Positions 59,122 through 64,000 of a stretch of 64,000 bases of DNA are shown here, piece by piece. How positions within the stretch are numbered: the first letter of the stretch is position 1; each line of letters opens with the position of its first letter. The stretch spans positions 186,001 to 250,000 of the forward strand of contig NZ_JAAIVF010000004.1 in the NCBI RefSeq assembly GCF_029589495.1, written 5' to 3'. The notes below the pieces were generated by a model that saw only the letters and a list, made by a program, of their open reading frames with translations, searched no databases and had not been told where the DNA came from. The DNA is from Speluncibacter jeojiensis (GTDB taxonomy: Bacteria; Actinomycetota; Actinomycetes; Mycobacteriales; Mycobacteriaceae). The translations under genes and the position numbers were made by a program.

Positions 59122-60626
59122 CCGAATCACCGGATCCGCAACTCTCGCAGGAGTTCCGCGAACGCGCACTGCACGACGCCGTCAGTGGGCTCCGCGACCG
59201 CGACCCGATGGCGTCGGCGTCGCGGGCGTTCGTGCCGTGGCAACGCAACCTGCTGATCGTGCTCGCGGTGGCCGCGGTGATCTGCGTCGTGCTCTTCCCG
59301 ATCCCGACCCTGATCGCCGCGACCGCGGTGAGCACCCTCGCCTACGTGCTCACCCTGATCGATCGGCTCATCATCTTCCGGCGTGGCCTGCCCGCCGAGG
59401 CGATTCACACGGTCAGCGACGAGGAGGCCCTGGCGATTGCGGACGCGGACCTGCCGACGTACACGGTGCTGATGCCGGCCTACAACGAGACCGAGGTGAT
59501 CGCGCAGCTGATCGCCGCGATGAGCGCCCTGGACTACCCGAAGGACAAGCTGCAGATACTGCTGCTGCTCGAGGAGGACGACACCACCACCATCGAGGCC
59601 GCCGCGGCCGCGGGGGTCGACGAGGTCGCCACCGTGGTGCTGGTGCCGGCCGCGGACCCCCGGACCAAACCGAAGGCCTGCAACTACGGTCTGCACCTCG
59701 CGACGGGCGACATCGTCACCATCTACGACGCCGAGGACATCCCCGAGCCGCTGCAGTTGCGAAGAGTCGCAGCCACGTTCGCGCGGCTCGACCCGAAGGT
59801 CGCGTGTGTCCAGGCGAAGCTGGCGTTCCGCAACGGCACCCAGAATCTGCTCACCGGCTGGTTCACCGTCGAGTACGGCGTCTGGTTCAGCTACCTGCTG
59901 CCCGGCCTGATGCGGATCAAGGCACCGATCCCGTTGGGCGGCACGTCGAATCATCTGCGGCGGTCCGTCCTCGACGAGATCGGCGCGTGGGACCCCTTCA
60001 ACGTCACCGAGGACGCGGACCTCGGGGTCCGCATCGCCGCGGAGGGCTACACGACCGCGGTGCTGGACTCGACCACCCTCGAGGAGGCGAACAGCGACGC
60101 CATCAACTGGCTGCGGCAACGCTCCCGCTGGTACAAGGGTTACCTGCAGACGTGGCTGGTGCACACCCGTCGCCCGCTGCGGCTGTGGCGTCAGATCGGG
60201 TCGCTGGCGTTCCTCCGGTTCACGCTGCTGCTTGCGGGCACGCCGATCGTCGCCTGCCTGAACATGGTGTTCTGGTTCATCACGCTCACCTGGCTGCTCG
60301 GTCAGCCTCTCTCCATCGGACGGATCTTCCCGCCGCTCGTGTACTACCCGGCGTTGATCTGTCTGGTGTTCGGCAACGCGGTCACGGTGTATCTGAACCT
60401 GATCGGGTGCCGGGAGGGCCGTGACCCGCGCCTGCTGCTCGCCTGCCTGACCGTCCCCCTGTACTGGCTGCTGATGAGCGTCGCCGCGATCAAGGGCTGC
60501 TGGCAACTGCTACACAATCCGTCCTACTGGGAGAAGACCTTCCACGGACTCGACGAGTCCGAGCCCGAATCGTCCGGATCCGAGCCCCCACGGCCCCAAC
60601 CGTTCTCGCCGGGGGGCGCGCGATGA
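59118..60626 (+). CDS. Processive family 2 glycosyltransferase (cellulose synthase-like)
   Basis: 502 residues from GTG 59118, overlapping the previous stop (GTGA). Two N-terminal membrane helices, a GT2 domain, then four or five helices. Catalytic motifs: VLMPAYNETEVI, DAEDIP (second D-x-D-like site), NVTEDADLGVR (TED) and LRQRSRWYKGYLQTW (QxxRW), typical of processive beta-glycan synthases. No PilZ domain follows, so direct c-di-GMP control as in BcsA is not evident. It would polymerise and extrude a glycan with the BcsB-like protein. Confidence 0.85.
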   Translation: MTESPDPQLSQEFRERALHDAVSGLRDRDPMASASRAFVPWQRNLLIVLAVAAVICVVLFPIPTLIAATAVSTLAYVLTLIDRLIIFRRGLPAEAIHTVSDEEALAIADADLPTYTVLMPAYNETEVIAQLIAAMSALDYPKDKLQILLLLEEDDTTTIEAAAAAGVDEVATVVLVPAADPRTKPKACNYGLHLATGDIVTIYDAEDIPEPLQLRRVAATFARLDPKVACVQAKLAFRNGTQNLLTGWFTVEYGVWFSYLLPGLMRIKAPIPLGGTSNHLRRSVLDEIGAWDPFNVTEDADLGVRIAAEGYTTAVLDSTTLEEANSDAINWLRQRSRWYKGYLQTWLVHTRRPLRLWRQIGSLAFLRFTLLLAGTPIVACLNMVFWFITLTWLLGQPLSIGRIFPPLVYYPALICLVFGNAVTVYLNLIGCREGRDPRLLLACLTVPLYWLLMSVAAIKGCWQLLHNPSYWEKTFHGLDESEPESSGSEPPRPQPFSPGGAR

Positions 60627-62305
60627 GGGGGCTGCGCTGGGTGCGGCCCGTGCAGGTCGTGTACGCGATCGCCCTGGTGGTCTACCTGGTCGTCGGATGT
60701 GTGCTGGCGCTGCACTTCCACTTCCTGATGGGTGATGCGCTCTCGCGGGTGCAGTCGGCTCAGGGGGCGTTGTTCAGCCGTGATCCGCACCTGGCGGAGA
60801 TCGGCTTCATCTTCACCCCGCTGACCTCGCTGGTCGAACTACCGCTGGTCGCCCTGAGTCCCTGGATCCCCGACCTGACCCGCTACGGGCTGGCCGGGGT
60901 GATCATGTCGGCGGCGTTTATGGCTGCCGCGGTCGCGCAGATCTGGGGCATCGCCGACGACCGCGGCACGCCGCGATGGCAGCAGATCGCCGTCACCGCG
61001 GTGTTCCTGGTGAACCCGATGATCGTCTTCTACGGGGCCACCGGGATGAGCGAGGCGCCGTTCGTCTTCCTGATGTGCTGGGCGACGCGGCGGCTGATCC
61101 GCTGGACCAGCACCGACGACGTGCACGATCTGATCTCCACCGGCGTGGCCCTGGGGCTGGGCTATCTGACCCGCTATGACGCCGCCGTCGCGATCGCAGC
61201 CGCCGCGGTGTTCGTCGCGGTCGTCACCCGGTTGCGCGCCACCCACGCCGACCCGACGGCGGTGCGGGGGCACTCACGCCGATCCGCCCTGCTCGATGCG
61301 GTGATCGTCGTCGCCCCCGGCGCTCTGGCCGTGTCCGTGTGGGCGGTGACCAGCTGGCTGCTGACCGGCCAGCTGTTCGCGCAGTTCCAATCGGGTTACG
61401 GCAACTCGCAGATCCTCGCCCAGTCCGGCGGCCCCAGCTCCGCCGGACTGCCCGCGCTCGGTTTCTCCGCCGCCTCCCTGCTGGTGCTGGCGCCGGCGTT
61501 GCCGCTGCTCGTCCCCGCGATCGCGGTGCTGGCCGGCCGCCGCCGCGACATCGAGGTGGTCGTGCCGACGCTGCTGTTCGGGTCGGTGCTCGCGTTCCAG
61601 ACGTACTCGTACGTCACCGGGGTGACGTTCCCGTTCCTGCGGTTCTACATCTGCGCGATCCCGCTGATCGCCGTGTACGCGTTGCAGTTCTCGCCCGCGC
61701 GTGGCGGTGTCCGGTCCCGGCGCCCCGGTGCGTACGTCAGTCCACGCGACACCCATCAGCCGCGACTACCCGTCGCCGCGGTCGTCGCGACGGTGGTGTT
61801 GGCGGCGAGCCTGCCGATCACCTTCGTCGCGATGGGCAACCGTCACCTGTCGGTGCAGCAGTACGCGCTCGGGGTCCTGTTCGGCCGCGGTGACTCCGAC
61901 CCGGTGGAGCAGGCCAAGCAGCGCGCGATCGTCGACACCTTCGCCACCGAACGGCAGATCGCCGACTACCTCGACGCGATGCACCTGCCCGACGGGTCGG
62001 TCCTGATGGACACGGTGTACGGCTTCGCCATCGTCGCGGCGTCGAACAACCCGAAGCAGTTCGTGGTGCCGTCGGACGGGGACTTCGTCAGCGCGCTCAA
62101 CGATCCGGCCCGCCACGGGGTGCAGTTCATCCTGACGATCCCCACCGAGGGCCGCGGCGCCTCCGACGCGATCAACCGCCGCTACCCCACGATCTTCGAC
62201 AACGGCGGCGGCGTGGCCAGCCTGTACCTGGAGATCCCGAACACCGGCGCCGACCAGCCGACCTGGCGAATGTACCGGGTACTCGGCCAGTCCGGCTCCC
62301 AGTGA
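60623..62305 (+). CDS. GT-C type membrane glycosyltransferase (ArnT/PMT-like)
   Basis: 560 residues, start overlapping the GT2 stop (ATGA). About ten membrane helices in the first 420 residues, then a soluble C-terminal domain. After the first helix comes the acidic loop FLMGDALSRVQSA, where GT-C enzymes carry their catalytic acidic residue, followed by FTPLTSLVELPL. Lipid-linked sugar donor is likely. In this operon it could decorate or prime the polymer. Confidence 0.75.
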   Translation: MRGLRWVRPVQVVYAIALVVYLVVGCVLALHFHFLMGDALSRVQSAQGALFSRDPHLAEIGFIFTPLTSLVELPLVALSPWIPDLTRYGLAGVIMSAAFMAAAVAQIWGIADDRGTPRWQQIAVTAVFLVNPMIVFYGATGMSEAPFVFLMCWATRRLIRWTSTDDVHDLISTGVALGLGYLTRYDAAVAIAAAAVFVAVVTRLRATHADPTAVRGHSRRSALLDAVIVVAPGALAVSVWAVTSWLLTGQLFAQFQSGYGNSQILAQSGGPSSAGLPALGFSAASLLVLAPALPLLVPAIAVLAGRRRDIEVVVPTLLFGSVLAFQTYSYVTGVTFPFLRFYICAIPLIAVYALQFSPARGGVRSRRPGAYVSPRDTHQPRLPVAAVVATVVLAASLPITFVAMGNRHLSVQQYALGVLFGRGDSDPVEQAKQRAIVDTFATERQIADYLDAMHLPDGSVLMDTVYGFAIVAASNNPKQFVVPSDGDFVSALNDPARHGVQFILTIPTEGRGASDAINRRYPTIFDNGGGVASLYLEIPNTGADQPTWRMYRVLGQSGSQ

Positions 62306-62318
62306 CCGACCACCACGC

Positions 62319-63440
62319 TCAGTCCCCGGGCACGCCGACGGTGTTGTCACTCCCGAGGACCGCGAACAACGGGTCCCCGGCACCGATGTCGTAGGTCTGT
62401 TCGTTCGCGCGCGGGTCGGGGACGAACGACCACAACAGCGCACCGGCGGTGCCCGCCGCTCGCTGACCGGCGATCTTCGCGGCGACGTCGACGGCGCGCG
62501 CGGTCAGCGACAGTCCTCCTCCCGCCGACTGGCCGATCTCCGCGACCAACAGCGGCTTGTGCAGCGCCCTCGCCTGCCGGATCCGGACCGCGAGGCCGTT
62601 CCAGCGGTCACCGGGCAGCGGCACCCCGTCGGCGTGGTAGTCGTGGTACTGCAGCACGTCCACGTTCGGGGAGGCCCCGACGTACGCGTAGTCCTCGCCC
62701 GCGGTGCCACACTGCCCGCCGCCGGTCGATCCGAGGGTGATCAACCGGCCGGGATCCAGTCTCCGCACCCGATCACCCGCCTGGTCGACGAACGCGCGCA
62801 GCACTCGTGCCGCATCCTCGGGGCACACCCGGTTGGCGAAGCTGCAGTCGCCGCCGGGGCACACGCTGGTCTCCGGTTCGCCCACCAGCTCCCACGCCGC
62901 GACCACGGGCGAGCCGCGCCAGCGCTGCACGGCCGTGTCCACCCAGTCGGCGAACGACATCACGGCGCCGGACGCGACCCGCTGCCATCCGTCGACATAC
63001 CAGTCACGCTGCTTGAACACGTCGTCCTCGCACGCGCCGTCCTGGGCCGTGAGCACCGGGATCAGCAACTGGCCGTGCCGTTGCGCGGCCGCGAACACCC
63101 TGTCGAGCGCGGTGAAGTCCAGTGCGCCGGTGTGCTTGTTGATCGCCAGTGACTGAAAGGCGTTGAACCGGGTGAGCGTTTTCGGCGGGAGCAGCGAAAA
63201 GTAGCGGTCGAGATCGACCTGCCCGCCGCAGCCCCGGTTGATCGACCAGTCGGTGCCGAGCTGATACGCGTTCATCCCGGCGGGCCACCACGCGCGACCG
63301 TCGAGTGTCAGCCCGGCGCCGTCGGCGGCGACCCGCACCGGCCCCGGAGACGCCGCACCGGTCCCGGTCATCAGCACGCCAGCCGTCGCCAACACGCCGA
63401 CGAGCACGCCGGTCCGTCGCCCGAGCCGAATCCACCGCAC
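62319..63440 (-). CDS. Secreted GH5-like glycoside hydrolase
   Basis: 373 residues from a GTG. Signal peptide (to about residue 30, TGAASPG). A (beta/alpha)8 glycosidase pattern follows: GLTLDGRAWWPAGMNAYQ, the acid/base region VAAWELVGEPETS (usually N-E-P, here G-E-P), and the nucleophile PLLVAEIGQS. It would trim or release beta-glycan outside the cell, like endoglucanases in cellulose clusters. It converges with the GT operon, 13 bases apart. Substrate is inferred from neighbours. Confidence 0.75.
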   Translation of the reverse strand: MRWIRLGRRTGVLVGVLATAGVLMTGTGAASPGPVRVAADGAGLTLDGRAWWPAGMNAYQLGTDWSINRGCGGQVDLDRYFSLLPPKTLTRFNAFQSLAINKHTGALDFTALDRVFAAAQRHGQLLIPVLTAQDGACEDDVFKQRDWYVDGWQRVASGAVMSFADWVDTAVQRWRGSPVVAAWELVGEPETSVCPGGDCSFANRVCPEDAARVLRAFVDQAGDRVRRLDPGRLITLGSTGGGQCGTAGEDYAYVGASPNVDVLQYHDYHADGVPLPGDRWNGLAVRIRQARALHKPLLVAEIGQSAGGGLSLTARAVDVAAKIAGQRAAGTAGALLWSFVPDPRANEQTYDIGAGDPLFAVLGSDNTVGVPGD

Positions 63441-63585
63441 ACTCGCAGGCTATCCGCGCATGTCAAGCTCCGGACAATCCACCGGTCCCGATCCGCGGAC
63501 AACCGCGCCGCTTCCACCGGACCGACCGATACATTCGGACATGGCGTCCCACCGCGGGGCGCGCGTCGGAAAGGGCGGGTGTCGG

Positions 63586-64000
63586 GTGGATTTCGCGGAC
63601 GTGGACCGGGACGGACTCGAGCGGCTCAAACAGCTGTATCGACCGCTGACCGACGCAGTGCGCGAGTTGGTCGACGCGACCATCCGCACCGAGGTCGACG
63701 ACGACGTCATCCGTGAGGCGCACACCGAACTCACCGACGTCACCGCGACGCTGCGCGACGCCGGACTGAGCGGGCCGTTCGGCACCAAGGTCACCGGCGA
63801 CGGAATCTCGATCGCGTGGGGCAACGCGGCGGTCGGCACACGCAACGCGATCGCGCCGCCGCTCACGATCGAGGTCGACGACGACGGCCGGCACCACAGC
63901 ACGGTCACGCTCGGCGCCGCCTACGAGGGACCGCCCGGCCTGGTGCACGGCGGCGTGTGCGCGCTGGTCCTCGACCATGTGCTGGGCATGACCGGCAGCG
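63586..64000 (+). CDS. PaaI-like hotdog thioesterase (partial)
   Basis: The gene runs off the window; 138 residues are visible from GTG 63586 (AAAGGG upstream; ATG 63541 is an alternative). A helical N-terminus (DGLERLKQLYRPLTDAVREL) is followed by a hotdog thioesterase core with the signature EGPPGLVHGGVCALVLDHVLG. Such enzymes hydrolyse acyl-CoA esters. The specific substrate is not known, and the C-terminus is missing. Confidence 0.8.
   Translation, partial: MDFADVDRDGLERLKQLYRPLTDAVRELVDATIRTEVDDDVIREAHTELTDVTATLRDAGLSGPFGTKVTGDGISIAWGNAAVGTRNAIAPPLTIEVDDDGRHHSTVTLGAAYEGPPGLVHGGVCALVLDHVLGMTGS

Noticed and set aside
55768..59169. Very long minus-strand open frame opposite the BcsB-like and membrane protein genes
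   Set aside because: Third-position GC bias keeps the antisense frame open. The product is repetitive Arg/Gly/Asp-rich with no domain, while the plus strand has signal peptide, helices and good ribosome sites.

Overview
The window is high-GC DNA from an actinobacterium of the order Mycobacteriales (Mycobacterium/Rhodococcus/Gordonia/Nocardia relatives). The evidence is the gene order, which matches the mycobacterial chromosome: pyrR-pyrB-pyrC-(Rv1382-like)-carA-carB, and alaS-ruvX-mltG-aroE-prepilin peptidase-aroC-aroK-aroB-aroQ, pepQ-efp-nusB, rarA and aspS. Type VII (ESX) secretion partner genes (EspG-like chaperones, WXG/PPE-like proteins, DUF3558 lipoproteins) point the same way. The genus cannot be fixed from the sequence. 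No rRNA, tRNA, CRISPR array, transposase or ESX core machinery (EccB/C/D/E, MycP) was seen.

Region 1 (1-18770) is housekeeping, almost all on the minus strand. It holds pyrimidine biosynthesis with a PyrR-binding leader, a GabT-like aminotransferase, nusB, efp, pepQ, the shikimate pathway, the cell-wall transglycosylase mltG, ruvX and alaS. Many of these genes overlap by 1-4 bases and are probably translationally coupled.

Region 2 (19238-25887) is accessory. It has an ESX-associated four-gene cassette (small helical protein, DUF3558 lipoprotein, PPE-like protein, EspG-like chaperone), then a WXG100-like protein, a 455-aa putative type VII effector, and an A+T-richer tail of small genes. Three of those small genes are tandem paralogous membrane proteins.

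Region 3 (25900-33726) is conserved backbone: AraC regulator, VOC protein, rarA, a phosphotransferase-like protein, a DUF389 protein, aspS and a zinc metallopeptidase.

Region 4 (33954-55161) is a mosaic island. It holds a decayed ankyrin-repeat gene, a second and a third copy of the ESX cassette in permuted gene order, an additional WXG operon (41396-44377), two fragments of DJ-1/PfpI genes lying beside type VII genes, and a three-gene locus (44391-48700) resembling the distal end of a type 2 BREX phage-defence operon (brxD and brxHI behind a PglZ C-terminus-like protein). Facing that locus is an operon led by a GIY-YIG nuclease-like protein. The BREX-like locus and the decayed ankyrin gene begin with the same ~70-bp promoter/leader/start segment, which is the most unexpected signal in the window.

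Region 5 (55230-64000) is an exopolysaccharide cluster: a BcsB-like protein, a polytopic membrane protein, a processive GT2 synthase, a GT-C transferase and a convergent secreted GH5-like glycosidase. A thioesterase-like gene runs off the end.
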